Shown here piece by piece: positions 27,166-36,181 of a stretch of DNA of 64,000 nt. Made by a program: the position numbers and the translations under genes. The notes under the pieces are model-generated. The model did no database searches and was not told where the DNA came from. It saw only the letters and a program-made list of their open reading frames with translations. The stretch spans positions 372,001 through 436,000 of the forward strand of contig NZ_JAFLNC010000003.1 in NCBI RefSeq assembly GCF_017313765.1, in the 5' to 3' direction. Position 1 is the stretch's first letter, and each line of letters starts with the position of its first letter. Origin of the DNA: Sneathiella sedimenti (GTDB lineage Bacteria > Pseudomonadota > Alphaproteobacteria > Sneathiellales > Sneathiellaceae).

Positions 27166-27483
27166 ATGAGTGACAAACAAACAGATGAAATCCAGCTGGT
27201 CGAAGATGATCAGGCTGTGTCCGAAAATAGCGAGACAGCGGATCTGGCGTTTCTAGAGCTGGACGAAAGTGGCGTTGTCGACCTTGATGCTTTGTTTGAT
27301 GCATTGAATATCGCGGCAGAAGAGAATAGCGGCTCTATGGACTTTGTCGAAGGCGGTGGCGGAGATTTCGGGACTCTGAAAATCTCAGGCACCGACCTAA
27401 TCCTAGGCAATGCCGCATCCGATGATTTGCCGGATGCGACTGATTTACTCTTGAAAAGCAATATTGTCTCTGACGAGTCGTAA
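27166..27483 (+). CDS. Small acidic hypothetical protein (105 aa)
   Basis: I do not recognise this protein. It is strongly acidic, with no Arg and only three Lys, many Asp/Glu, a central Gly run (VEGGGGDFG) and two LD-rich segments (AFLELDESGVVDLDALFDAL). It has no signal peptide or membrane segment. It lies 150 bp after the serine protease gene and ends 6 bp before the convergent HD-GYP gene of the Lap-type locus. An acidic, Lys/Arg-poor composition ending in a polar tail is compatible with a type I secretion substrate or a small partner, but nothing proves this. A possible dyad CCAAGG/CCTTGG lies just upstream (around 27119-27142). Confidence 0.65.
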   Translation: MSDKQTDEIQLVEDDQAVSENSETADLAFLELDESGVVDLDALFDALNIAAEENSGSMDFVEGGGGDFGTLKISGTDLILGNAASDDLPDATDLLLKSNIVSDES

Positions 27484-27489
27484 AGTCGT

Positions 27490-29553
27490 TTAAGTCTTTT
27501 TGCTTTTCTCGATATTGGCCTTGAAATTGGCACCTATTTCCGTCTCGAAAAAGCGCAACATAGCGTCAACAACCTCCGGATCGTATTTTTCCGGATTGTT
27601 TTTGAACACGCGAAGTGCCTCGTCGACGCTGATGGAATCACGATAGGACCGAGGCGAAATGCGGGCAATCAGGATATCCGCCATCCCGAGAATGCGGGCC
27701 GGCATATCTATTTCATCTCCTGTCAGGCCTCTTGGATAGCCGCTTCCGTCAAGATGCTCGTTAATCTGCGTGACGGCATCAAGGACTTCCTGCTCCACAT
27801 CCGCGTTCGCCAAAATCTTTTCAGCGATCAGAACATGTTTCTGCATCACCTTCTGTTCTTTCTCGGTCAGCCGCACTTCCTTTTCCCTGATTTCACGGGG
27901 AATGGAAATTTTGCCGATCTGTGAAAGATGTGCGCCGGTGTTGATTATTTTAATCACTTCCGGCGGCAGTCCCATCTCTACCGATATGTGATTGCTAAGC
28001 TGTGCCATTCGGACGGAATGATCCGAAAGATAAGGGTCATTAGCCTCCAGCATCTGGGAAAGAACCGTCATGGCTTTACGGTCCATCTCCTCTTTACGGC
28101 GCTGGAACTTCACATAGTCAGTAATGTCACTGCTGACAGTGACAATGCCCAAAAATGCGCCGTCCTCATTGACGAAACGGGATTTGGCAACCCGCAAGAT
28201 CCGTATGCCATCGACCGTTTCAATCTCAACAAAAGCGTTAACCGTCTGCTCCGTTGCAATGGCCTTGCGATCATGCTCGGCAAGTTCACGGGCGGCCTTA
28301 TCGCCGAACAGGTCGCGATCGGTCTTGCCGGGAATTGCCCGAAGCGGATAATCCGCAATACGGGCGAGGGACGGGTTGGCATAGATATATCGTCCCTCGG
28401 GATCGGTCAGGCCGATAAGTTCATCGATCGTATTGTTGATGCTGCCCAGGAGCCGCCGTTGCGCGTTTATCTGGGCGGCAAATTCCTTGTACTGATGGGC
28501 GAGCGCGCGGGCGTTTTGACCTTTAAGGATCAGCCAGATTACTACGAGTATGGTGAAAACAATAATCAGGAAACTGACGGCCAGACCGATCACAAACAGT
28601 GCGTAAGTCCGTAACGGCGCCAGAGCTTCCGAACTTGAAATTTGCTGAAAGACGACGAAGCTCGTGTTCGGGACCAGGGCACCGGATGAGTACAGGCTTT
28701 CCCCATTCTCTCTGGATATTTCCTGAAAGCCGATTGCACCCGGCATAAGCTGCGACTCTTCCTTGGCTGCAATATAGGGAGGCTTCAGAGGAAAAAGCTC
28801 ATAAAATTTGCCGTCTACTTTCTGATATAGCCGTGTCATATCGGGTTGGTTGTTGTAGAGGGGCGCATTCAGCAGCTCAGCAAGGGGTTCTGACGCCGGC
28901 ACAGTGACAAGTAAGACACCAACAGTATCTAATTTGCTACTTCCGGGATCACTTTGGGCCGCGTGAATAGGTAAGATAAAATCAAAAACGAGGCCGGTTT
29001 CGCTTGCCCGGAGCGGCGAGAAGGTGATTTCCGTCTTTTCATATTGCGCCTGAGCAGTCGAACGCTGAGCGTCCGTCAGGGCCGGGGCGTCACCCGAAGC
29101 CAGATAGGCGCGACCATCCTTGCCAATGAGATAGGCCCCGATAAGGCCGGTCTGGTTCACAAAATTCGAAAATGCATTCTGCATATACGGGAGCTGTTCG
29201 CTTAACGACGCTGGTAGCTTCCCACCTCCAACAAGATTAATTTCCGTAGTGAAAAGCTGGAAAAGATCATTGTCCGCAATCCGGTTGGCATTCTCGATTT
29301 CCCCGGCGAGCCAGGTTCCCATCACTTGTGCTTTCCCGGAGGCACTGACGTCCAGCCGCTTTTGTAGCTCTCCAACCATCTCCAGTTTCCGGGACTGGAT
29401 TGCATAATCACAAAGGAAGTATCCCAGGATTGCGAAGACAGCGAGAAAAAGCGCGGCAATTTTCCACGGCGCTTTCACGATTAATCCGCTGTCATTGGGG
29501 GCGCCGTCGGAGAGAAATGTATTAAGGTCGAGCTTTGCCGTCGTGTCAGTCAT
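27490..29553 (-). CDS. Membrane Cache-PAS-HD-GYP protein with degenerate HD site (paired with the Ser-type LapG)
   Basis: A 687-residue membrane signalling protein. A transmembrane segment at about 29-50, a periplasmic Cache-like region 51-320, a second transmembrane segment 323-347, a PAS domain about 370-480 (NTIDELIGLTDPEGRYIYAN) and a C-terminal HD-GYP domain 500-680 can be seen. The HD pair is replaced (HLSQIGK, Ser544-Gln545) and the HHE motif reads INE (597-599), but the GYP triplet (605-607) is kept. Phosphodiesterase activity is therefore doubtful; nucleotide sensing remains possible. The ATG at 29553 has GGGAG upstream and overlaps the stop of the LapG-like gene by 8 bp, so the two are co-translated. 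Confidence 0.88.
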   Translation of the reverse strand: MTDTTAKLDLNTFLSDGAPNDSGLIVKAPWKIAALFLAVFAILGYFLCDYAIQSRKLEMVGELQKRLDVSASGKAQVMGTWLAGEIENANRIADNDLFQLFTTEINLVGGGKLPASLSEQLPYMQNAFSNFVNQTGLIGAYLIGKDGRAYLASGDAPALTDAQRSTAQAQYEKTEITFSPLRASETGLVFDFILPIHAAQSDPGSSKLDTVGVLLVTVPASEPLAELLNAPLYNNQPDMTRLYQKVDGKFYELFPLKPPYIAAKEESQLMPGAIGFQEISRENGESLYSSGALVPNTSFVVFQQISSSEALAPLRTYALFVIGLAVSFLIIVFTILVVIWLILKGQNARALAHQYKEFAAQINAQRRLLGSINNTIDELIGLTDPEGRYIYANPSLARIADYPLRAIPGKTDRDLFGDKAARELAEHDRKAIATEQTVNAFVEIETVDGIRILRVAKSRFVNEDGAFLGIVTVSSDITDYVKFQRRKEEMDRKAMTVLSQMLEANDPYLSDHSVRMAQLSNHISVEMGLPPEVIKIINTGAHLSQIGKISIPREIREKEVRLTEKEQKVMQKHVLIAEKILANADVEQEVLDAVTQINEHLDGSGYPRGLTGDEIDMPARILGMADILIARISPRSYRDSISVDEALRVFKNNPEKYDPEVVDAMLRFFETEIGANFKANIEKSKKT

Positions 29554-30262
29554 TAGTATTACTCCCTGCGGCATCTTGGGCGGTCAGGAAATCAATCGGT
29601 ATATGCGCCCATCTCGTGTTCTCGTTTACGGAATAGAGAGGGACATAATAATTCACGAAGCGTTCTTCCAGAATTGTGTCGTTCAGGCTGTCGAGAACAT
29701 AACGTTTTCCTTGCTGTGAAACACTTAACACCGCATGTACTTTATTGCGCAGCACATCATTCGCAATAACGATCCGCATGGAGTCCGGGTCAAACCCAAG
29801 CTCTTTAAGGCTTATGTATTTCATAACGGCGAAATCCTTTGATCCGCCACCGTTAGACAGAAATTCAAGGGGCGACGCCCAAGGACTTCCGGGGCTGGCT
29901 TCCACGTCGTCGGGAATGTATTTCCAGCCATTGAGGAAGCGGTTAATCTCCTGCATCTGAATACGCTTGGGCGAGCGTTGCAATTCGGCGATCTTTGTGC
30001 GCCACAGGGTCATCTGCTGCGACTGACAATCCTCGATCCGGTCATCACATTTGGACGCTGCATTCGCGAGCAATGGAAAGCTTGCCTTGACCTTGAGCCA
30101 GTGAGGGAGTGCGGCAAGATTATCCGACGAGATTTCGACGAGGCCGAAAAGTCCCTTCTCGGTGACTTCCGCGCGGGCGGAGATGGCGGTCGCCGGGCCA
30201 AGCAGAAAAAGCCCCGCCAGCAAGAGGGCCGTTGTACGCCTGAATATCAACAGTTGTTTCAT
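29546..30262 (-). CDS. LapG-type transglutaminase-like protease homologue with catalytic Cys replaced by Ser
   Basis: A 238-residue periplasmic protein of the bacterial transglutaminase-like cysteine proteinase (BTLCP) family. It has a signal peptide (residues 1-31, ending ISARA). The active-site block reads GGGSKDFAVMKY where the second copy in this window has GDCEDYAIVKY, so the nucleophile is Ser141, not Cys. His176 (VHAVL) and Asp191 (VLDSL) of the triad are kept. It may be a pseudoprotease, a binding partner or an altered hydrolase. It starts within the stop of the HlyD gene and overlaps the HD-GYP gene, forming one operon with the exporter. Confidence 0.88.
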   Translation of the reverse strand: MKQLLIFRRTTALLLAGLFLLGPATAISARAEVTEKGLFGLVEISSDNLAALPHWLKVKASFPLLANAASKCDDRIEDCQSQQMTLWRTKIAELQRSPKRIQMQEINRFLNGWKYIPDDVEASPGSPWASPLEFLSNGGGSKDFAVMKYISLKELGFDPDSMRIVIANDVLRNKVHAVLSVSQQGKRYVLDSLNDTILEERFVNYYVPLYSVNENTRWAHIPIDFLTAQDAAGSNTND

Positions 30263-31590
30263 CAGCGTTCCCTCAAGGCTGTATCCCGCGTTTTCAGAAT
30301 AGGTTTCAGAATATAATCGAGCACCGTTTTCTGTCCTGTCAGGATATCGACAGAGGCAACCATACCCGGAATTATCGGGTATGAATTCTCCCCGCGTTTC
30401 AGGAAGTTCTGATCCGTACGGACAATAATCTGGTAGTAGCTTTCGCCGGTTTTTTCATCGACGATCGTATCCGCGCTGATCCGCTCCAGCCGGGCCGGTA
30501 ATCCGCCATATATAGAATAGTCATAGGCCGTGATCTTGACCGTCGCTTCCTGACCAGGCCTTAGAAAGGCTATGTCAGCGGGGCGGATATTTGCTTCCAC
30601 CAGGAGCGAGTCATCGATAGGCACGATTTCAATAATATCCTGACCCGGCTTGACGACGCCGCCAATGGTCTGAATTTTCACGTCCTTCACTTCGCCGGTT
30701 ACGGGAGATCGGACATCCGTACGGGCAACGCGGTCCTTGACCCCCAAAATCGCCTGTCGGGCGGCCTCATATTCCGCGCGAGTCTGGCTGAGCTCCTGTG
30801 ATGCCATGCTTTTGAAGCTGAGTATTTTTTCCTCAATTCTCTGATTGGCTTCCTTAAGGGCGCCTTCAACACGTGGCTTGGAAAGCTCCGAGGCGGAAAT
30901 CTGCCCTCTCAGTTCATTGATTTCACGACGCAATTTAAGGGAATCGACTTTTGGGACGATCCCTTTTTTGACGAGCGGTGCCGTGATTTCCATTTCCTCG
31001 TTGGCCAGGTCAAGGCTTGCGCGCAATTGCCGTAGCCGCCCGTTAATCTCTGCAATTTCCTGGCTGCGCTGCTGTGCCTGCTGACGCAGGATCTGGATCT
31101 GTGATTGCAGTTCCGCCTGACGGGCGTTGAACAGATTTTGCTCGCGGACGGAAATGTCTTTACGCTCCGCCAGAAGCTCGGCGGGGAAGGTAAGCGGCTC
31201 TCCTGTCGCCTCGGCCTCGAGCCGGGAAATGCGCCCCATCAGGTTAAGATAATTTGATTCAATTTCACCGGCGCGCGAGGCGTACCCGGTATCATCAATC
31301 CGCAGCAGGACCTGGCCCTTTTCGACAATATCGCCTTCATGGACCAGCAATTCCCGCAAAATACCACCTTCTAGGTTCTGGATTATCTGCACCTGGCTGG
31401 AGGGGATAACCTTTCCGTCGCCGCGGGTAACTTCATCGAGAACGGCGTTTTTCGCCCAGATGAACCCAACAACGAAAAAGGCGATAATACCAAATAGTAA
31501 CAGGAAAGAACGCGGATGAGGGCCCTGCACCTTGGCCGCCACGACATCCGACGCAAAATCCGTGTCATCCCATTTCAAGTTTGTTGTCAT
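30262..31590 (-). CDS. Type I secretion HlyD-family periplasmic adaptor (LapC-like)
   Basis: A 442-residue membrane-fusion protein with a short cytoplasmic N-terminus, one transmembrane segment at about residues 28-48, a biotinyl-lipoyl-like domain (VIPSSQVQIIQNLEGGILRE region), a long coiled coil (about 90-280, rich in Gln, Arg and Glu) and a C-terminal beta-domain containing RSPVTGEVKDVKIQTIGGVV. It connects the ABC exporter to TolC. GGGAG lies upstream of the ATG. It follows the exporter gene by 2 bp and is followed by the Ser-type LapG gene with one base of overlap. Confidence 0.93.
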   Translation of the reverse strand: MTTNLKWDDTDFASDVVAAKVQGPHPRSFLLLFGIIAFFVVGFIWAKNAVLDEVTRGDGKVIPSSQVQIIQNLEGGILRELLVHEGDIVEKGQVLLRIDDTGYASRAGEIESNYLNLMGRISRLEAEATGEPLTFPAELLAERKDISVREQNLFNARQAELQSQIQILRQQAQQRSQEIAEINGRLRQLRASLDLANEEMEITAPLVKKGIVPKVDSLKLRREINELRGQISASELSKPRVEGALKEANQRIEEKILSFKSMASQELSQTRAEYEAARQAILGVKDRVARTDVRSPVTGEVKDVKIQTIGGVVKPGQDIIEIVPIDDSLLVEANIRPADIAFLRPGQEATVKITAYDYSIYGGLPARLERISADTIVDEKTGESYYQIIVRTDQNFLKRGENSYPIIPGMVASVDILTGQKTVLDYILKPILKTRDTALRER

Positions 31591-31592
31591 TG

Positions 31593-33977
31593 TCAGTCTC
31601 CCGGTCCGTTCCGCTGCGGCTTCGAAACACTTGCCGAGACTGTTTTAGAGGACGAATTTCCGGTCTGCCCCAGTTTCAGAATTTCATCCCGCGGTCCATC
31701 GGCTGCGATCCTGCCATTGCCGAGAACAATGATCCGGTCCACCAGTGAGAAGAGGGAGGTGCGGTGCGTCACAAGAAGTACGGTCTTTCCCTGTATATAG
31801 TCTTGTAGGCGGCTTATCAGACGACGTTCGGAATTGATGTCCATTGCGCTGGTCGGTTCATCAAGCATCAGGATGGGCGGATTGGGAAGGAACGCCCGCG
31901 CGAGACCTATAGTCTGCCGTTGCCCACCGGACATGGTTGCTCCCTTTTCGCCGACATGCAGGTCATATCCATGTGGGTGCGTTGATATGAAATCATGAAC
32001 GCCGGAGAGCTTCGCAGCGTTCAGGATCATCTCATCATCAGCTTGCGGATGGCCCATTGTGATATTCTGGCGAACGGTGGCCTGAAACAGGGTGATGTCC
32101 TGCATGACACTGCCAATACTCCGGCGGATATCAGACGGATCGATCTGCCGGATATCCGTGCCATCAATAAGAACGGCTCCTTCATCCGGTTCATATAGAT
32201 TTATGAGCAGCCGTGAAATCGTTGTCTTTCCTGATCCGACAGGCCCGATTATTCCGACCTTTTCGCCGGCCCGGATCTTGAAGGACACATTATTGAGGGC
32301 GGGGATGTCCGTTCCCGGATACTTGAAGGTGACATCCTTGAACTCGATGTCCCCCTGGATATTCGGGCGGCTGAGTTGGCGCTTTTCCGCGCCCCGTTCG
32401 ACCGGTAGGGACATGATGTGATTAAGTCCCTTCAGGGCGACCATGGCTTGATTGAGGCGGGTAAGCAGGCCGGCAATCTGGCCAAGCGGCGCCATAGTCC
32501 GACCGGTCAGAATGGTGCAGGCAATCAGGGCGCCAACCGTAATGGTCGAATCCGGCTCACCCATCAGAATGACGCCATAGACAACGACACCAACGGTTAC
32601 AAGCTGCATGGCAGCTGCGGAAAGATTGATGCCAAGACCGGCAAAGAAACGGGCAGCTACACTTGTTTGCGCGGTCTTTCCGACAAAGCGTTCCCATTCC
32701 TTCTGCATATGTCCCTCAATTCCCATGCTTTTAACGGTATCGAGGGCAGAAATAGTTTCAACGATAACCCCGTGCTTCTGAGCCGCCTCTTCTGAGGTTT
32801 TTGAAACGGCGCGACGCATGGGCCACTGGAGGAACAGGCCAATAAGCAGGACGACCGGTACGGCAACCGCGGGAATGATAAAGAGCGGACCGCCAATCAG
32901 GTATATGATGAACAGGAAAATCGCGAGAAAGGGCAGGTCAACGAGAGCCGTCACCGTCACGGAGGTAAAGAAATCCCGTAGGGTTTCGAATTCGCGCAGA
33001 TGATTGGCAAATGCACCCGCGGAGGCGGGGCGTGCCTTTACCTGCAAATTAAGTACCTGCTCGAATATACGGCTCGAGAGGAGAACATCCGCCCGTTTGC
33101 CCGCATTGTCGACGAAATAGGCCCGCAATGATTTGAGTATCAGGTCAAAGGCAATCACGGTAATGACGCCTATTGCCAGCACCCACAATGTCTCAATCGC
33201 GCGGTTGGGGACAACCCGGTCATAGACATTCATAATGAAAAGTGGGCTTGCCAGCGCGAAACTGTTGATCAGAAACGCAGCGATTATGACCTGAAGATAG
33301 GTCGGCCAGAACTGCCACATTGTCCCCCAAAACCAGGAGCCGGGCCGGTCCATCAGTTTTTCGTCTTTATCTACCCGGTACTTAAAACTTGGGCGGGTCA
33401 GGATGGCGTAACCCGCGTAGGCAGCTTCCAGATCCGATAATGGCAGGCTGTCGGAGCCTTCCCCGGTTTCCGGGAAAATGACCTTCGCATTTCCGCCTTC
33501 CCGTGACAGTAGAATGCAGGCCCGTCGATCATTCAACAGAATGACGCAGGGCAGAACAACATCGGGTATCTTATCAAGCTTGCGGTTTGTGATGCGTGCA
33601 CTGATACCAACACGTTCCGCCGCCCGAATAAACAGTGATGGTGTCAGCTTGTTATCTTCCAGGGGAAGTCCATAAATCAATGCATCCGGGGTTCGCGGAT
33701 CATCGAAAAGCTTTGTCAGGGCTGATAGACAACCAAGAAGGGGGTCCTGATCGGCACGGGTGATTTCAGAAAGACTGACTTGCCAGTTTCCTTTGCTTTC
33801 AGCTTTCGCCCGGGCGACAGGCTCAGGGTTGTCACTCAGGTTTGCAGTAGCAGGTTTAGCTTGTATGTCTGTTTTCAAATTAGTGTCTCTTGTCTTTTGA
33901 TCACCACTGTTGGTGACGAATAGGTCGTCCGCCGCCTTGGTCGTGAGTGGTAAGGGATTGCGTGACTTCTCACTCAC
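31593..33977 (-). CDS. Type I secretion ABC transporter, permease/ATPase with C39-like domain (LapB-like)
   Basis: A 794-residue exporter. Residues 1-85 are polar; a C39-peptidase-like domain follows (around 90-210, DPLLGCLSAL), probably non-proteolytic as in LapB/HlyB-type exporters. A membrane domain with about six segments spans 225-500. The nucleotide-binding domain has GPVGSGKTTISRLL, MSGGQRQTIGLARA, ILMLDEPTSAMD and H-loop LLVTHRTSL. The frame begins with GTG at 33977, preceded by AGGACAGG. It heads the operon exporter-HlyD-LapG homologue-HD-GYP. No obvious large adhesin substrate is encoded in the window. Confidence 0.94.
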   Translation of the reverse strand: MSEKSRNPLPLTTKAADDLFVTNSGDQKTRDTNLKTDIQAKPATANLSDNPEPVARAKAESKGNWQVSLSEITRADQDPLLGCLSALTKLFDDPRTPDALIYGLPLEDNKLTPSLFIRAAERVGISARITNRKLDKIPDVVLPCVILLNDRRACILLSREGGNAKVIFPETGEGSDSLPLSDLEAAYAGYAILTRPSFKYRVDKDEKLMDRPGSWFWGTMWQFWPTYLQVIIAAFLINSFALASPLFIMNVYDRVVPNRAIETLWVLAIGVITVIAFDLILKSLRAYFVDNAGKRADVLLSSRIFEQVLNLQVKARPASAGAFANHLREFETLRDFFTSVTVTALVDLPFLAIFLFIIYLIGGPLFIIPAVAVPVVLLIGLFLQWPMRRAVSKTSEEAAQKHGVIVETISALDTVKSMGIEGHMQKEWERFVGKTAQTSVAARFFAGLGINLSAAAMQLVTVGVVVYGVILMGEPDSTITVGALIACTILTGRTMAPLGQIAGLLTRLNQAMVALKGLNHIMSLPVERGAEKRQLSRPNIQGDIEFKDVTFKYPGTDIPALNNVSFKIRAGEKVGIIGPVGSGKTTISRLLINLYEPDEGAVLIDGTDIRQIDPSDIRRSIGSVMQDITLFQATVRQNITMGHPQADDEMILNAAKLSGVHDFISTHPHGYDLHVGEKGATMSGGQRQTIGLARAFLPNPPILMLDEPTSAMDINSERRLISRLQDYIQGKTVLLVTHRTSLFSLVDRIIVLGNGRIAADGPRDEILKLGQTGNSSSKTVSASVSKPQRNGPGD

Positions 33978-34770
33978 CGACCTGTCCTCATCATTTGTCT
34001 ATTTCCAGCCGGACCAATAAGTTTATTGTGTCTGGGGCATCTATCTCTCGTCCGGGAAACGGGACTGCAGCGTTCCCATTTGTTTTTAACCATTACCATA
34101 TCCACGCTTTCCCGTTTGACTTTCGCCCGCAATTTCGGCGATTTCATGTTGCGATCGGGAATTGATTGCAGCCGAGCAGCATTCCCCTGATTTTCGTCAC
34201 ACTACTTGTTTAGTGCATTCGCACGTTTGATTGCGCTAGACGGATCAATTGCCTAATCTGCTATTCAACGCTTATTTTGTGAAAATGCGGTTAACATATT
34301 GGCTAAAAAGTAGTTCTCAAAAGTAAGTAAGTCTGGCTTGTTTGCGTGATTCAACAATTTGTTACTCCCCAAGGCTGAAAGCAGCGCTGCGCCAAATATA
34401 TAAGTATAATTGCGGGGTTTCTGCCGAATATTCAACAAAAATTAACCATAAATGGCGGAGAACTCAGGATATCGATGTGTCTTGCATATTTTGCAGCTTA
34501 GGGCACTTGCGTTCGTGAGGGGGGTTAATAGTGGCCGCTAACGGGGGGAATGCGCGCTGTCGGCTTGTTGTAATTATAACACAGGCTGTTGTGCCGCCCG
34601 CGAAATTTTAAGTGTTCTCATCTATATAGAGTTGATTGTCAACTGGAAGAGAGCTTAGATTACCAGCATATTAAAAAGAGTTTTGGATGGATGTTTTGCT
34701 CTGGCATTACGCAATCAGGCGGGTTCAAAGTTTTCGTCGAAATGCAAAACAGACACAGTGGGAGAGGGGC
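33978..34770 (-). other. Long AT-rich intergenic region between divergent exporter and TolC genes
   Basis: This 793-bp gap has no frame with coding character on either strand. It must contain promoters for the minus-strand exporter operon and the plus-strand TolC gene. The middle and right part is AT-rich with several runs (e.g. around 34390-34460), has an AAGTAAGTAAGT repeat near 34322 and two adjacent palindromes at 34621-34643. I see no riboswitch or RNA gene pattern. Its size suggests complex regulation. The feature applies to both strands. Confidence 0.5.
34621..34643. promoter_or_regulatory. Adjacent palindromes upstream of TolC gene, candidate operator
   Basis: TCTATATAGA (34621-34630) is a perfect 10-bp palindrome and is directly followed by GTTGA-TTG-TCAAC (34631-34643), a perfect inverted repeat with a 3-bp spacer. 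They lie about 130 bp before the TolC start in the long divergent intergenic region. The cognate regulator is unknown; the LuxR-type protein at 39177 is a candidate by proximity only. Confidence 0.3.
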
Positions 34771-36114
34771 ATGAAGCTTAGAAACAGTGCTGGAAAGTCA
34801 ATGAATGTGCTTTCCGCCAGTATTCTAACGGCTGTTTTCGGAAGTTTTCTCGCGGTGGGGGCCGCACAAGCCGAAACATTAACGGAAGCTGTTCAACAGA
34901 CAGTTTCGACCTATCCAGAAATTGCCGAGGCATCGGCCAATCGCCGTGCAATCGATCAGGAATTGAAGCAGGCCGAGGGACTTTATCTCCCGTCGCTCGA
35001 TCTTGAAGCCGGGATCGGTTACGAATGGACTGACACGGTCACCATTGATAACGAGGATTTGCGGCGCACGGAATCGAGCCTTCTGCTGGTGCAGACACTT
35101 TATGATGGCGGGTTTCGGAGTGCAGAAGTAGATAGGCAGGGCAGCCGGGTTGACAGTGCCGCTTATCGGGTGCGGGAACGTGCTGAGGCCATTGCCCTTG
35201 ACGCGGTGCGTTCGTATCTTGATACACTCCGCAGCCTCGAGATTGTTGAACTGGCGAAGGAAAATGTTGAAAAGCATCGCCGGACCCTTAACGAAATACA
35301 GGATCGGGTGAGAGCCGGGCAAAGCGGTATCGGCGATGACCAACAGGCACTTGCGCGTCTAGCTGCGGCAGAAGATACGCTTGTCGAAACCATGCGGGCG
35401 CTGGACGATGCGGAAATCACGTATCAGAGAGTTGTGGGGGTACAGCCCACCAATCTGGTTCTTCCTGAATTCAGCGATGGCGTTCTTCCGGACAATATCG
35501 ACGACATCGTCGCAATTGCACTTGATAGCAATCCCGATATCAAATTCGCTTCTTCAGATATAAAGACGTCTGACGCGGAAATCCGGGCAACACAGGCCAG
35601 CTATTATCCGACGGTCAATCTTGAAGTCGGCGCCTCAGCGGATAATAATCTCGACGGCGTTGAAGGTCATAATGACGATTTCCTCGCGATGGTTCGGTTG
35701 CGCTACAACCTTTACAGAGGGGGTATCGACGAGGGCCGTGAGAAGGAAGCTGTCGCGCGCAAAGCAGAAACAGAACAACGCAAGCGCCGGTTCGAACGGC
35801 TTGTAGAAGAAGAGGTTCGCCGCAGTTGGAGCTCTCTGGCCCGTTCAGAGGCTCGTGCGGAAGTCCTCGCAGCGGCTGTTGTCGCCAACACCGAGGTTGC
35901 ATCGACTTACAAACAGGAATTTGAAATCGGTCAACGGGATTTGCTGGACCTGCTCGATGCGGACAATGAGCTTTTTAATTCGCGCACGTCGCTGGTGACA
36001 GTCCAGTATTCTGTCAGATTTGCAAAATATCGCCTGCTCGCCACCATGGGCCGACTGAATTCGACGCTAGGTATAGACCTTCCGGCAGAAGCTACGCCAA
36101 TGGAAAAAGGCTGA
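34771..36114 (+). CDS. TolC-family outer membrane efflux protein (LapE-like)
   Basis: A 447-residue outer-membrane channel of type I secretion. The ATG at 34771 has GGAGAGGGGC upstream and is followed by a signal peptide ending VGAAQA; the longer frame from 34687 lacks such signals. The protein shows the TolC pattern of two repeats, with TLTEAVQQTVSTYPEIAEA at the mature N-terminus, LVQTLYDGGFRSAEVDRQ, and in the second half VRLRYNLYRGGIDEGREKEA and a final GQRDLLDLLDADNELFNSR. It is divergent from the exporter operon and ends in a strong terminator. Confidence 0.94.
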   Translation: MKLRNSAGKSMNVLSASILTAVFGSFLAVGAAQAETLTEAVQQTVSTYPEIAEASANRRAIDQELKQAEGLYLPSLDLEAGIGYEWTDTVTIDNEDLRRTESSLLLVQTLYDGGFRSAEVDRQGSRVDSAAYRVRERAEAIALDAVRSYLDTLRSLEIVELAKENVEKHRRTLNEIQDRVRAGQSGIGDDQQALARLAAAEDTLVETMRALDDAEITYQRVVGVQPTNLVLPEFSDGVLPDNIDDIVAIALDSNPDIKFASSDIKTSDAEIRATQASYYPTVNLEVGASADNNLDGVEGHNDDFLAMVRLRYNLYRGGIDEGREKEAVARKAETEQRKRRFERLVEEEVRRSWSSLARSEARAEVLAAAVVANTEVASTYKQEFEIGQRDLLDLLDADNELFNSRTSLVTVQYSVRFAKYRLLATMGRLNSTLGIDLPAEATPMEKG

Positions 36115-36136
36115 CACCTCTTTAAGAATTAAATGA

Positions 36137-36170
36137 AAGCCGCGCCTGAAGCCAGAGCGCGGCTTTTTTA
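36137..36170 (+). terminator. Rho-independent terminator after TolC gene
   Basis: The inverted repeat GCCGCGC (36139-36145) / GCGCGGC (36157-36163), extended by AA/TT to nine pairs, has an 11-base loop and is followed by seven T, with five to seven A on the left side. It ends the TolC transcript and may also stop the convergent LapG transcript. Confidence 0.9.
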
Positions 36171-36181
36171 TTCTTGCAGGG

